38,982 nucleotides of DNA from Spongospora subterranea (GCA_900404475.1 OUQQ01000123.1:1-38982); one strand, 5' to 3'. Shown: positions 25,231-37,477, counted from the stretch's first letter. The notes: a model not told the origin generated them from the sequence alone. Made by a program: numbers and translations.

Positions 25231-26239
25231 AATGGGAAACCGCAGCTGGAGGTGGTCAGCATTAATGTCTCTCCAGAACGCATCGTCGATTTCCTATCGG
25301 GAACATTTCCAGACGTTCAGCAAACTGCCAATCATTGGGCTCATCGTACAAAAACACGGGAACCCGATCAGAAACGCACCAACATCGTCCGGCAGAAAAA
25401 CGAGAAATGTGTTTCTTCGAAGGAACAGACATTTTGAAACTGGCGAAACAATTCAACTGGTGTCCTGAAAGTAGGTTCGAGATTGTCCCGGCTGGAGGTC
25501 TATTTAAAAACAAGTTGGGTTGCTTTCCAGCCGAAACTTCCAATCGCATCTCCTCGATGTTGACACAATACAATTTTCTCGATCTCAATTTTTTCCCAGA
25601 CGACATTCGTGTGCTTTCTCCTGCTGTGAGAGTCGGCTCGAGCGAGCGAGAACGTGGCCACAATTACTGAGTTTTCAATCAGAATTGGTTACTGGCGGAA
25701 GGCAGCCTACCTAGTTTCACGAACACAGGAAAACGCAATCAACGCTGCGACCCTAAATGCAGTTCTATCATTAACCTCGTTTTATATTTTCAGGAAACAA
25801 CCACTGGCCAGGGTTGGTTTCAAACCGCCGACCCAACGAGGAACCGTTTCGAATCGTGATTGACGATGTCCCAACTGATTCACTTTCGCACAAACTGATA
25901 GCGTTGTTCACTCTGAGTTCCCTTGCTCAGCTTCATTTCACTTTTTTGTTTCGGTAATGTGAATTTACCGCAGCGCGATACCTTCATCGCTTTCCAATAA
26001 CAATTACTACTTGACTTCTTTTGTCTTCTCTTCCGCTGTCGACCGAGCGGCAGGGCTTCAGATTTGTGTGCCCCATTTCAGACACTCCCCTGGATGGTCT
26101 CGTCGACCTATCGAAGTTTTTTCTTGGACATCGTGTTCCAATTGCTGAAAGATACTGTGATCCAAACTCAGAAACGTATCAACATAGGATATTATATAGG
26201 AGTATATTTCGAACAAATCTACACGCTAACATTCATTAG
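25231..26239 (+). CDS. Unidentified spliced gene, model provisional
   Basis: Protein-like segments follow each other on the plus strand: NGKPQLEVVSINVSPERIVD after an acceptor at 25230; ILKLAKQFNWCPESRFEIVP; LTQYNFLDLNFFPDDIR; an exon starting NWLLAEGSLPSF; NEEPFRIVIDDVPTDSLSHK; and finally PLDGLVDLSKFFLGHRVPIA to a TAG at 26237-26239. Consensus donors and acceptors lie between several of them, but the joint near 25410 fits only a 20-nt intron, so the model may be broken or wrong there. I recognise no family. The stop codon overlaps the INTS4 stop codon on the other strand. A 133-codon minus-strand ORF (25262-25663) competes with it. Confidence 0.4.
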
Positions 26240-29122
26240 GCGAAAACGACAAGCACTTTGGTCGGAGTGCAAAGCCAGCCATTGCGTGCATCTCTCCAGA
26301 CGAATCCAATTTCCACAGGTAATTGGGCATCTACAAAGCAAACTCAGAGCGCAGAAACGAAAAACCGCTGAGAAAAACACCTTTTCGAATGTTTGGGAAA
26401 TGTTCTGGTGAGATGCGGATTTCTGTGCGGAGCGAATAAGCGCCAGGCCTTTCGAGGCTGAACTCACGCAGCTCGGGTTTAAAGAAAAAAGATCTTGTTT
26501 CGCTTATCTTCAATCTCAACATCAAACTTCGAGGTCGGTATAAAAAGTTGATTGCAGCCTCAACAGGAACCGCGGAAACATATTGAGCTCCGACTCGGAT
26601 GGGCAATTCAGGGTCGAATTTTGGAGCATTTATGCGAATATCAGCGTATTTGATTGAGGTGCAACTGACAGGCCACCAACATAAAGAAGCGACATCTTCG
26701 GCGGTTATGCGATTTCCTGCGGCGACTTTCCTAAATTCCGGTTAGCGATGATAGCGCCACAGCAGACAGCATACCAAGTGATGTTTCTGATGTTTTGCAC
26801 TTTAAGTCGGTCGTGGTTAGAAAACCCAAAGAACGCATATTCCATTGAATAGATCAAGGAATGGAGACGCTCACGACATATAGCGGGCTCCTGGCAATTT
26901 GAAGATACTAGAGAGCCAAGATTGGCAAACCATTCAGCATATACGCGACTAAACTGAAGCAACCTTCGAGCACACAGTATTATACATCAGTGTTTTCAGG
27001 TTGACTGTCATTCGATTGGCTCATACCCACTTATACCCCCAGTTTTCTGCTGCTTGACATCGTTATCGATTAACACTATCAAATTAGTCGCAAGCGTTTG
27101 AACTTCAGAAAATCCCCCCGCTTTCAGTGCGCCCAAAAGGTTTTGAAACGCATTAATCAAGATCTGACACGGTATCCAGATCCTGACACGTGGACTCACA
27201 TCCTCTACAGAAAGTCGGTGCTGGGTAAATTCCAAAAGATCATTCAAATGTTTTGGCAAAAAATCTAAGAAACAAATCAACATTGTGTGCAGTTGAAAAC
27301 ACCATGAAATGTTACCTTCAGACGAGGGTTCAGCAGCCTGTAAAAAAAGCAAAAATCCTAATACAGACGGGCTCAATGAGAATTTGTTCCAGTTCTCGAA
27401 AAATGACGCGTCCGCTTGACACCACTGCTGTATGAGATTTGGAATGGCTTTAGAGTGGTTCTTGGCGACCTAGATTTTTGGGATTTCATTCACACGACTG
27501 AGCCGCCTGATGAGGAAAATTACAGTGCGAATTGCGTCGAATGTATTCCTGTGGCTATCGGGAAACGACGAAAGACATTGTAGTAGCTTCACAGCAACAG
27601 ACTGCAACGATGGCAAATCTAATACTCTGAGGCTCGATATCAGATCCAGGGCCTCATATCGTGTTGAAGGTTCTTGGTCAACTAAGTTACACCTGACAAC
27701 AAGTTTGACCGATTCTACTGTAGTCTGACTTAACGGACCTACAGAGTGGTTTCAAGTTGCGTTGGTGAGAGGTTTGTCTCAGTGCTATAACGCAACATGG
27801 CTTTCACGGCCTGCCGACAATCAGCGAAAGAGACGTTGAAAACGGATGCAATGTACAATACACGAATAGCTTCATTCCGAATATCAGACAGTTCGTCATT
27901 AAACATGTCGACTAAAAAATCTAAAGATTTTCCTGCAAATACCGGCGAATGATGGCCAAACGAGGATATTGCATCGATCGTGAATTGTCGCACGGTTGAA
28001 TATTCATCTTCTAGACTACGCACAAGCTGCATGAGAATAAATTGAGTGAAACAATGCTGCTTACCCGTGAACGAAGATACCCGCGGCCGATTCAGGAAAA
28101 GGAAAATCTGATCTGAATACCTCGGAAAGTCCACCTTGATTAACGATATCATCAATATCTGTATGATCAAACTGAAGCCGGGAAGATGAACGATCTTGGT
28201 TCAGTAAATCGGACAACGGAATCTTGGAAAATGTTTGTAGAAGCAAACGGCTACTAACATTTGAGGGTCTTGCCCCTGACAGCAAAAACTTGAGCCATGT
28301 ATGGTGTCAATTTGATGATCACCAGCACACCTATACTTCTCATTGCAGCGATGCGAACGTTTGGAACCGGATCCATGCACAGGTGGCACAGGGCAATGAA
28401 CACAGTATCGCCAAACGTCTGCGATGAAGAGCCAGCACCCACAGCGTAACTGGAATCGTTCCATGCCATATGGTGAAGGAGAATTGCCACATCGCGTCGA
28501 ACTTCCCAGGATTCATCGTCAACTAGCGATGAAATAAAAGGGAGCGCCGATGGTTCAGTTCTTATACCCTGAAATGGCCATTAGCAAACACACAATTTCG
28601 CTGGTAATTGATGATTTACTCTTAATGCCATATTAGACAGTGCGCGCGCTGCCGACGAGCGAACCAGAAAATGAGCATCTTTCATTGCAAAATAAATCCG
28701 AGCTTGACTAGAAACATCGCTTATCAAGCCAAGGGCGTAAATTGCTGAAGCCCTTATTGGCGCACCAATATTCTGGGAGCAAGCTCGAGACAAATCCGAG
28801 ATAATTGATTCGATATCTGAACTAGAGGAATGCTTTCATATCTTGAGGATAGAAAAAAAAAAGCCAGCTAAGATTACCGATGGATTGACTGGCAAAGAGA
28901 AATTTGCATCAGATTTTTGACAAAGGAATCAGAAGAGAAGGCGAATTTTGACCGATATGACGAGAAGGAATATGGCGAATCTCGGTGATTTGCAGCCTGG
29001 GCATAAATCCATAATGGATCGTTGACAATGGTAGCAGCATTATTGCTCGCCGTGACATCTGAATAGCGAATATGCTGCGGTTGTGGACCAGGTGATCTTC
29101 CAGCAGCGACAATTGCCGCCAT
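26236..29122 (-). CDS. INTS4: Integrator complex subunit 4
   Basis: HEAT-repeat scaffold that with INTS9 and INTS11 forms the Integrator cleavage module for snRNA and other nascent RNAs. Recognised by SRLLLQTFSKIPLSDLL, then AAGIFVHG joined by an intron to a LEDEYSTVRQFTIDAISSFG block, and KSLDFLVDMFNDELSDIRNE, which is nearly the INTS4 consensus. Upstream HEAT repeats read RASAIYALGLISDVSSQAR and VRSSAARALSNMAL. The C-terminal beta domain reads RSLMLRLKISETRSFFFKPE, and the last exon, after an intron at about 26329-26378, ends PTKVLVVFA. About 770 residues, shorter than the 963 of human. The start is the first in-frame ATG after a stop; homology at the extreme N-terminus is weak. Confidence 0.88.
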
Positions 29123-29300
29123 GCCGGCAGGCTTTGATTTGCACAACTGTGCCCAGATAACAACCGTCAGCGCCGGCGCCGTGGTCCGCAACCATCAACA
29201 GCTACGAGGGTAGTTGGTGACGACTGTCAGACATGTGAATCACTGAAGAGTCTGACTGGAACAACCCTGAAACGGAAATGAGCGTGACCTACAGTGCATG

Positions 29301-29570
29301 TAACACCAATTCAAGAGAAACGTAAGACGACTGATGAAGTTGCTGATGATGAAACAAAACACCAGTCATCCATATCCATGTAGCGATTCCTTTACGGTAA
29401 CACCAGTTCAAGAGAAGCGTTATTCGACTGATGAAGTACCGATAATGAAACGAGACACCAGTAGCCCATATCCGTATTAGCGATTCAGTCAAGAGAAGCG
29501 CTAGTCGACTGTCGTACTGATGATGAAACGAATAATTACGTAATCCATATCAGTGTATCGTGATTTATTA
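29301..29570. repeat. Diverged tandem repeat, about three copies
   Basis: Units beginning near 29301, 29398 and 29480 share TCAAGAGAAGCG, CGACTGATGAAGT, GATGATGAAACG, ACACCAGT and CCATATCC in the same order. The first two are spaced 97 bp, the third about 81 bp because of a deletion. The array lies upstream of INTS4, on the 5' side of that minus-strand gene. A minus-strand 67-codon ORF over it simply reflects the repeat. The copies are diverged, so the array is old. Confidence 0.7.
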
Positions 29571-29819
29571 TTGCTATGTAAATACATGTTACTACGGATT
29601 TACAGGATCCATTAGCTTCTCGACGAGTTTCTATTCCATTCAACCTGTCTGTTAGCACATAATGACGACAACGGTCAGACCACGATAGTATACCGAAGTT
29701 CGCTTTTCAACAGTCTGCGACCGCTTCTGACGGTTCGTCTCACCCAGTGGATGTGGCCGGCTCTTATCTGGGCGAGTCTGTCCGGTTCTCAATGGCTTAC
29801 GCGTGTGCGTCGCATGCTT

Positions 29820-29981
29820 TCACATAATTAGATGAGCAAATTTGATCGAAACCTCGACATCTGCCATGGATACCTGTTCGAGCTGCTCTTCTGTCTCGGC
29901 GTGGCGATGTCGAGTCGCCCAAGCTACAGGCTCCAATGCAGCAATATCAAGCTCGCGAAATTCATCAATATCGTCGCTCAT
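29820..29981 (-). CDS. Hypothetical small acidic protein
   Basis: ATG ORF of 53 codons starting MSDDIDEFRELDIAALEPV, strongly acidic and helical, ending KFAHLIM. It starts 100 nt after the stop of the NDK/adenylate-kinase gene on the same strand, so it could be a downstream cistron or the first exon of a spliced gene: GAACAG followed by GTATCC at about 29872 would be a donor. No family recognised. Confidence 0.35.
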   Translation of the reverse strand: MSDDIDEFRELDIAALEPVAWATRHRHAETEEQLEQVSMADVEVSIKFAHLIM

Positions 29982-30079
29982 CTCAAATCAAAGTGACTTG
30001 ACGGCTTCTGGCGCGCACTCATCGTCGAATGCGGTGCATTCTACGCCAATGAGGTTTCGAATATCCGAAGGAGTTGTAA

Positions 30080-30085
30080 TTTATT
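30080..30085 (-). terminator. Polyadenylation signal overlapping the stop codon
   Basis: On the minus strand the last codons read GAA TAA ATT, so the AATAAA signal contains the stop codon of the NDK/adenylate-kinase gene. If used it implies a 3' UTR of only about 15-25 nt. Confidence 0.5.
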
Positions 30086-33000
30086 CGATATTCGAAAGAA
30101 TTCGCTGCACATCGGCAAATATGGTCTCTTTTGTTCTGATTGCATTGACAGCGTGAACTTTACCGAACCGTTGGTAGTAGTTCACTGCAGGCTGCGATTC
30201 GCAAGCGAATGTCACCAGGCGCTTTTTTATCGACTCAGCGTTGTCGTCAGACCGGCCGCTGGATTTTCCCCGCTCCAGTAGGCGATCAGTCAGGACCTAT
30301 ACAACGTTCAACTTGCGTAAACCACGGGCAGATGAAACCCGACCTTGTTGGATGCTTCAAAATACAGGACGGCATCGCACTTACAAATGCGTTGCTCAAA
30401 CTTGAAAGCTTGATCTAATCTTCGTGGATATCCGTCGATTAGAAATTTAGTAGAATTGGACTTAATCATCGCTTCCTCGATCAATGTGAGTATAAGGTCG
30501 TCATCAACCAGTTTTCCTTGGCTAATTTTTTCCTGGATTGACAGCCCTAATGGAGTTCTTGCTGCAATTTCCGCCCGAAGCAGGTCTCCGGACGAAATAT
30601 GGTAATATCCTGTTCAAAAGTCAAACTTGCAATGAAGAAGTCAACCCCCTCACCGAGTTGGGATTTGATAAGGTCACATTGCGTTCCTTTCCCTGAACCG
30701 GGGCCTCCTAATACGAACACGACTTGTATCTCTTGTCCTGGGGCGTTTGACCGCAATCTAAAGTTGGTGAGATCATCTTAAAAATGGTGTCGAAAAGTGC
30801 CACACAAACTTCATTAGACTGTTGATATTTCGAAACAGATCTGGCGCTAAGCTATGCTTGACATCGGAAAATACTGCTTCTTTCGACTGCAATGCGTTGA
30901 CAGATTTAACCCTTCCTAGTAGCTGGTAGTGTTGTACAACTGGTAGCGATTCCTCATGGAATGTTCGCAATCTCTTCGTAATTGTCTCAGTATTATCATC
31001 AGATCGGCCACTGGATTTTCCACGATCGAGAAGACGCTCGAGCAGAATCTGAAATTTGAGTAATGTAATTATCGGATGCTAATATCCAACAATCTAGCAC
31101 TATTACTGACATTGTCTGGAGCATCGAAATATAGAATTATATCACACTTCGCGATGCGCTTCTCGAATTTGAATGCTTGATCGAGTCGTCTTGGGAATCC
31201 ATCGATCAGGAACTTACTCGCACCCGATTTCAACATGGCCTCTTCGATCATAGTTAAGATCAGGTCATCGTCGACCAATTTTCCTTGTACTATCAATTCC
31301 TGAACGGCGACACCTCTTTCCGTTTTCGAAGCGATTTCAGCGCGAAGGAGATCACCGGAGGATATGTGGTAATAACCTACAAGAGCCTGGTCTTAATTGC
31401 TTATCGTCTGAGGACCACTTTTCATATTACCTAATTGTGATCTGAGCAAATCGCATTGTGTTCCTTTTCCTGATCCAGGACCGCCCAACACGAACACCAC
31501 CTCTATCTTAGATCCACCAGCTTTCTCCTGGAGTCTTCATTTTGCGTTAGCAACGATGACAACAATTGTTTTTGCAGATTACCTTTGAAGAACTGTCTTC
31601 TTCTTTTGCGTGTTCGGATCCGTTGGTGCTACGATTCTCTTTACTTGTGCGAACATTTCGTGTTTGCTTTTGGATGCGTCAACAACATGCACCATATTGA
31701 ATCTTGTGTAATGTCGGATTGCAGGGAGCTGCTCTCGTTTGAATGTTGCGATTCGCTTTAGCGTCGACTGTTCATTATCGTCGACGCGCCCTCTCGTTTC
31801 CAAACTTTGCTGTCTTTGAATCAAGACCTAAACCATGTGAGGTGAATACTCAGCAATCGGTATTACGGCTGAAGCCTCGAACCTCATCGCTTGCTTCGAA
31901 ATAGAGAACCATGTCACACGGCGCGATTCGCTCTTCGAACTTGAATCCTTGGTCGATTCGGCTAGGGAAACCATCAATAATGAATGTACTGGCGCCCGAT
32001 TGCAGCATCGCTTTCTCCAACAGCTCCAAAATGATTTCGTCGTCCACAAGCTTCCCTTGAACCATCAAATCCTGTATGGACCTTCCCAGCACTGTCTTGG
32101 ACGCGATTTCAACGCGAAGCAAATCGCCAGACGATATATGAAAATAACCTTGAGCATAAACACTTCAAAACAGACTCCATTCCCATGAGCCAAGAGAAGG
32201 TGTTTTCATACCCAAATCCTTCATTAGTTCGCATTGCGTTCCTTTTCCTGATCCAGGTCCACCCAATACGAATATGATCCGGATCTTGCCTGTCGATGCT
32301 CGCGCTCGTAATCTGTTGACTCCATGAATATTCCAGCTAGTTCGAAGCAAGGGTATGATGTAAACCGTTCATATGTGGTGCCTGTATCGACTATACGCCC
32401 ATCCGATTTTGCCACAATCGTCTTTGGCTGCCTCGGGTTATTGTCTCGAAGCCATATTCCGAGCTCGGAAATTGCAGTTAAACCAACTGGTTTCGTTCGA
32501 CACAGAGCGGTTAGCCCGCGAACCAATACCTGTCAACCAAATTTAGTGATAAATCTTCTAAACAAGTAAAGATCGTCGAACAACCTGATTTAGGCTACAA
32601 TCATGTGGGCGCCGAAAGTCTGGTTTAGCTGTTAAGAACTGATAAATTTCGCTGGGCGAAATTTGTGGATTTCCTGATGGAATCTCAGGAAAGAAGAAGC
32701 GCATCTCTCGTGCAGCGCTTGTTGGCGAATCTGATCCATGTCCAGCATTCCGTCGACCATCTGTTCCATATTGCGCTCGCAAGGAATCAGGAGCAGTCTC
32801 TCGCGCTGCCTTGGAGTTCGTCGGCCCTAAACATTGAACGTTAATATCGGATGAGAGAACCGTAATCCTATCGGCGACCCAGCATTGTCCTCCATGCAGA
32901 TACGGCGTTGGGCTTTGTCAAGATCAGTGCAACCTGGTCACCGTGTTAAACATCGTTTAACAAGCAATAGACAACAATACCAGGGGGCCAGAAGACATGA

Positions 33001-34040
33001 ATTCAATCAGCCCATCGTAGAACGGTTTGCCCTTGTGTTCAGCGTAGAACTCAGCCACCTTCTCCTCGGTTAAGTGCACCGTTTTTTGGGCAATAATCGT
33101 GAACCCGGAGTCTACAATCTTCAGCATCATGGCATGATGCTCTCCTCGTTTGACCACATCTGGCTTCAACAACCCTGCAGTCGATCAGGAATTGCTCAGG
33201 TTTTTTATGCCAAGTTTACCAAGAGTTCTGGTTAATGGAAACCCTTCTGGCCACATCATGTTGATAGCCCGATCCGCCTCGGACAATGTCCACGATGGGA
33301 ATATTGACGATTGTAAACTCCCCACCGCCAAAATTAGGTCCAATACAGCACCCATCTTCTCCAACGCTAAAACCCTGACAATCAAAAATTATTCCACCAA
33401 ACATCGTGTCGCCCGACGATTTTACGTCTTCTGCTCATATGATGTTTGAACTCGTAAGATGCGGGCCTCCTCTGCTGACAGCGCTCGTTGCTCACGACAC
33501 AGCTCGATAAACCTTCCGGTTTTGATGATTTCATCCAATTCAGCGACAGCGCTAGACCCGCTCGCGACAACAAACGTTCTCTCGAATTGTTTCGGAGCCG
33601 GGAACAGGCACGCCTGATATTACAGCAATGATCAACAATTGTTCCTCGACAACAAACAGACCCGTACTTTTGCTCTTAATGTCGCAAATGTGCTATCAGA
33701 GTAGAAGATGGTATCCAAGTCGATTTCACGTAAGACATCAAGTGGAGATCTGTCGTCTTTGCGATGGATTATCATCGCACAGACTGGTCCACGGCCGAAT
33801 TTATCCATGATCTTCTCCACCCCGCCACAGAACAATCTGGTCTGGTTCGGCGACATCTGAAATGTCTTCTGTCGAGAGATCACGAACCTAATCAGGAATT
33901 TTAGATTGGCGATTCCTTGCTGAACCAATGTGAATCTCTGACCCCTGTTCGATTAGAATGGCGATATCTTTCTGTTTACGGCCGTCTTGAACGACATCTG
34001 GTTCAATGACTACGACCGCCTCAGGTTTGTCGCCTTCCAT
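30081..34040 (-). CDS. Triple NDK, Dpy-30 motif and triple adenylate kinase fusion protein
   Basis: Domains in order. NDK-A: AVVVIEPDVVQDGRKQKDIA, GPVCAMII, ending FYSDSTFATLRAKACLFPAP, no catalytic His. NDK-B: FVVASGSSAVAELDEIIK to TLSEADRAINMMWPE, degenerate. NDK-C: LLKPDVVKRGEHHAMM, FMSSGPL, GPTNSKAARETAPDSLRAQY and NAGHGSDS with the active-site His intact. Dpy-30 motif: GLTALCRTKPVGLTAISELG. Then three adenylate kinase domains, each with GGPGSGKGTQ, HISSGDLLR, QGKLVDD and a DG[FY]P block (IDGFPSRIDQ, IDGFPRRLDQ, IDGYPRRLDQ). About 15 introns of 45-65 nt; about 1070 residues. Domain A-B-C matches NME8/IC1 and domain C plus Dpy-30 matches NME5/RSP23, so I infer an axonemal protein that interconverts ATP, ADP, AMP and NTPs. 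The ATG at 34040 is immediately before NDK-A. Confidence 0.87.
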
Positions 34041-34410
34041 GGATCGCCAGCGGGAACAACTCTTTTCAAGGTCTGAAGATTCACTACTTAACCTAACGCG
34101 ATCGATATTCGAGTACCAAATTGAAAAGCTGTGATCATCGATACATGATTACTATTGTCAATAATCTAAGCCGTTGAAGAGACTCGGTTTATGATGCCTT
34201 ATTCGCATGCAAGTAGTCGCCAACTGAAATTCCAGAAACTTATGAGTGATTGCTCAAAGACGGGTTTTGGCATATTTGTATTCTTTTTGCCTAGTGTAAA
34301 AATTATCGGCAAAATCGTCTTTTCTCACCCAATCTAATGGAATATTGCAATTGTATTTTCTGGATGAGGTATTGAAAGCTACAGTAAACGATGAGACTAT
34401 CGGTCATAGC
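34041..34410. other. Spacer between WDR60 and the NDK/AK gene
   Basis: About 370 bp of AT-rich sequence between two minus-strand genes. No ORF or canonical AATAAA for WDR60 is seen on the minus strand. The spacing allows either a separate promoter or co-transcription. Confidence 0.3.
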
Positions 34411-37094
34411 TTAAGAAGTAATTCGGATCATGTGTTGAATCATTTGCTGTGCGGTCATCCCGTTCTTTTGCCTGGATTCCCTGACGAAAACAAATCCCAT
34501 TGTTAGGTAGATGATTCCGGTCGAGACAGACTCGTACTCAATCAATGTAGCTCTAACATATCCATCTTCTGTTCCCGATACTATCACCATTGACTGATCA
34601 ACCCGATTCCCGATCCTAAACTCGATTGGTCAGATCTTCATCGACTACTTCGAAGGAGAATTTACGCTGTGTGAAATGTGGACGCGCCCGGATGAAGTTG
34701 GATTGTGAGTTTAGGGCCCTGAATGGATCAATGAACGGCGCAGATAAACGCGCCCGGCGAATTGTCGACCTGAATCATGTTTACAACGTCCCAAAGCTGT
34801 AATCGCCCCGATCTGTCCAACGCCAAGAATTGGGACGGCATATGCGTTGACCAACGGCATTGCACAACGGAATCGGCGAACAACGACGGCCACGTTGAAA
34901 CCGGTTCGCTGGTACCCAAACAGAACAAACTGCCCAACCACGAATGAGATCGAGATCGCGCCAAACGCAGCGAATACCAGATGGAGCCAGTCATGTATCC
35001 GACCAGGAACAGATTTGGGATGAAATGCGATGAGGCGATGGTCAACGGAATATCCGATGAGCGACAAGCTGGGAAGAAGGTCGACGGTTCAGGGGGATTG
35101 CCGAATCGCTTCCCTCTGTTGACGCCCTGGGAACCTTGCGCGATCAGGTAGTCGTTTCCGTCTGGGCCGACAAACTCCAGGGCCAACGGGATGCCAACCG
35201 ACGACTCAACCCGAACCAGAGTAGAACTGTTTCGTTGGAAACAATTAGCGACGACGACGGTTTTACTGGAACAGAACGTTACGAACAGCATTAGTTTAAC
35301 GCGCCCATGGAATGATAGACCAACGTCCATCAGATCATCGTGCGAGATCTGAAGGACTGTCCAGACGTTGACGGCGCCGCCAGAGTCCATCGAGGCGATC
35401 TGGCCGTTGAAATCTGGAAGAGCAAATTACGATAGGGCTTCAAACCGAGCAGGTAGTTGAACAGACCATTGACAGACGATGGACGAGCCAGTGAATGAAC
35501 AGGAGAGGAATGGTTCCCCTCCAAATAATCGTCGGTTGAAAATGTGGCCGAACGATAAAGGAACGCATTGTCGCCGTTTCTGTTCTTAACCTGCAAATAC
35601 GTTCGACTGCGACTGTGAAGATAGATCGACGTTCAACCGACCGGTTTGTGGAACGAATCGGGCTCTCGAAGATCCCAAAGAACTAAACTCCCTTGCTCTA
35701 GCCCAGCCACCGCTAAAATATCGCCACCATGGCCAACTAGTAGACAGGATGATACTCGGCCACAACACGATAACACCCTAAAGCCACAACAATCAAATTT
35801 TTCACAAACGAAGCTCGCGATGATATTCGGGAACGTACTTTAGGGGCCGAGTTGGCTGCTCCATATCCCAAAGACAAAGGAGAGCGGACTGGGCGCCGTC
35901 GGATTCGTATCCGACTAGAATAACCTGCGATTGAATCGGAGAGCAGTCCATGCATATAATGGGGCGATTCTAGGAAAAGACATTAGCGGAGGGCGTGGAT
36001 TGGTTCACACGGTGAACCTTGAGCAAAGATGGGCAACCGATATCGAGGGACTGGTCGGGTTTCTTCGACAGGATCTGGGCGATGTTGCGTCGTTGCAATA
36101 TCACCGCCTCACATGTTTGAGCTGCCGCCCTGACAAACTAAACCAAGTTCATTCATCGCGAATGGGCCCAGAGATTGGCCGATCCGCAATCACCTTCAGA
36201 AGGCGGACGGAATCGATCACCGACGATTCCGATCTGATATCGGGACATTGGACAGATCCTGAAAACGCCACACTGTTGAGATGGGGCATTGGGGGAAAAA
36301 TAGGTGCCACGAACCCTCCGCCGTGTATATGGCCTCGGTTTGAGCAGCGCTGGATATCCAATTGTCGCTGATCTGGATGGAACAGCTGACCCCTGGCCGA
36401 GGGCGATAGCGGCCATTGGGCTCGGCACTAAAAAGTTCAAACTGCTCTTCACGTAAATTCACGTTCTCCAGAATTCTCTGTTCGTTGTTCCCCACAGCGC
36501 ATTCGTTATTCTCTCAAATTCAAACCGCATTTTCATCATCTCCAACCTGAGTTCGTGGTTCTATCCAGTGTTTTCGCTTTGCTTTAATCTTCACATGAAC
36601 TTCCGGTTCCGGTCGATTCTTGGATTCTATCTGGACTGGAACAGGTAATTGTGCAGGGATCGGAACCCCTTCGCCAATATCTTCAGCTTCGTCCTCAAAT
36701 CCGTCGGAATACGTCTATAAATTTCGATTCAGAAAAATCAGTTGACCAATAATTCATGCGAAATTTAGTCCAAAACCTCGAAATCTGATCCATAATCGTC
36801 TTCAGATGGGTCAAAAACTGGGGCCTTTTCCACAAGTTTTATCGATCCCCTGTTTGGTGATTGATCTTGCCCTGTTTTGCCAGCGGTAAGAGCCGAGTTG
36901 TGTCCCGATTTCCCATCGAGGAGCGATGGGCGACCTGGTCTGGTAGTCCCAATCCCTAACGACGCCTCAATGTCGGCGAACGCATTCGACGACCGAGTCG
37001 GGTTCTAGGCTCAACAGCGTCGTTAAATCGACCGGAAGCGGTGCAGCTGAGGAACGGGACAGACCGTGTTGGGTTTGGCGATGGCCCTACTCAT
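34411..37094 (-). CDS. DYNC2I1: Cytoplasmic dynein-2 intermediate chain 1 (WDR60)
   Basis: WD40 intermediate chain of the retrograde intraflagellar-transport motor. The N-terminus (MSRAIAKPNT spliced to NPTRSSNAFADIEASLG) leads to the characteristic acidic stretch SEDDYGSDFE spliced to TYSDGFEDEAEDIGEG. The propeller reads QSALLCLWDMEQPTRPL, then VLSCCGRVSSCLLVG, GSLVLWDLREPDSFHK, FLYRSATFSTDDYLEGNHSS, IASMDSGGAVNVWTVLQISH, FHGRVKLM and QFLALDRSGRLQLWDV, ending near VIVSGTEDGYVRATLIEYE. The block WDLREPDS, followed by RSATFSTD and then the VNVWTV blade, is diagnostic of WDR60. Roughly 740 residues with eight or more introns of about 50-65 nt. A ciliated organism is implied. Confidence 0.86.
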
Positions 37095-37477
37095 GGCGAC
37101 AGTGTGTAATTCACTAGGAGACGACTGCTCCAACAATGAGTTGGCTGACTGAGTGAGACGGGGCGGTGGCTCCCAACAATTACACACAGACTCTCAGGGG
37201 AAATCCCAACAATTGCTGTTTGGAAACCTCTCCTGATCGAATATCAAAGGAGGTGACCTCTAACTGTTGAAACGAACGGCCCCGATTAATCGATCGAAAC
37301 GACACAGATTTAGAACAGCACACACAATTGAGAACAGATGATGGTTTATCACCGACGGAGGTGATTTCGCAAAACCTCAAAACAATGAACGTCGAGAGAA
37401 GCAAGTGCTAACAACACTGGGGGAGGGGAGTGTTGGTGTAGAACAAATATATTGCGGTCAACAGTAAATACAATGCG
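37095..37477. promoter_or_regulatory. Bidirectional upstream region of WDR60 and a coiled-coil gene
   Basis: 383 bp separate two divergent ATGs, so both promoters must lie here or overlap. No TATA box close to either gene is convincing. The region includes GGGGCGGTGG and GGGGGAGGGGAG G-rich tracts (about 37159-37168 and 37420-37430). Such head-to-head ciliary gene pairs often share RFX-type X-boxes, but I could not identify one by eye. Confidence 0.4.

Noticed and set aside
25262..25663. 133-codon minus-strand ORF
   Set aside because: It overlaps plus-strand segments that look more protein-like and have splice sites. It has no recognisable motif and opens with a non-convincing start.
29289..29492. 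Minus-strand 67-codon ORF with internal repeats
   Set aside because: The repetition is explained by the DNA tandem repeat; no start context or family supports a protein.
29301..29570. Box C/D snoRNA cluster suggested by repeated TGATGA boxes
   Set aside because: A TGATGA-like box C appears in the units, but no CTGA box D at suitable spacing with flanking complementary ends was found, and one unit has lost the box.
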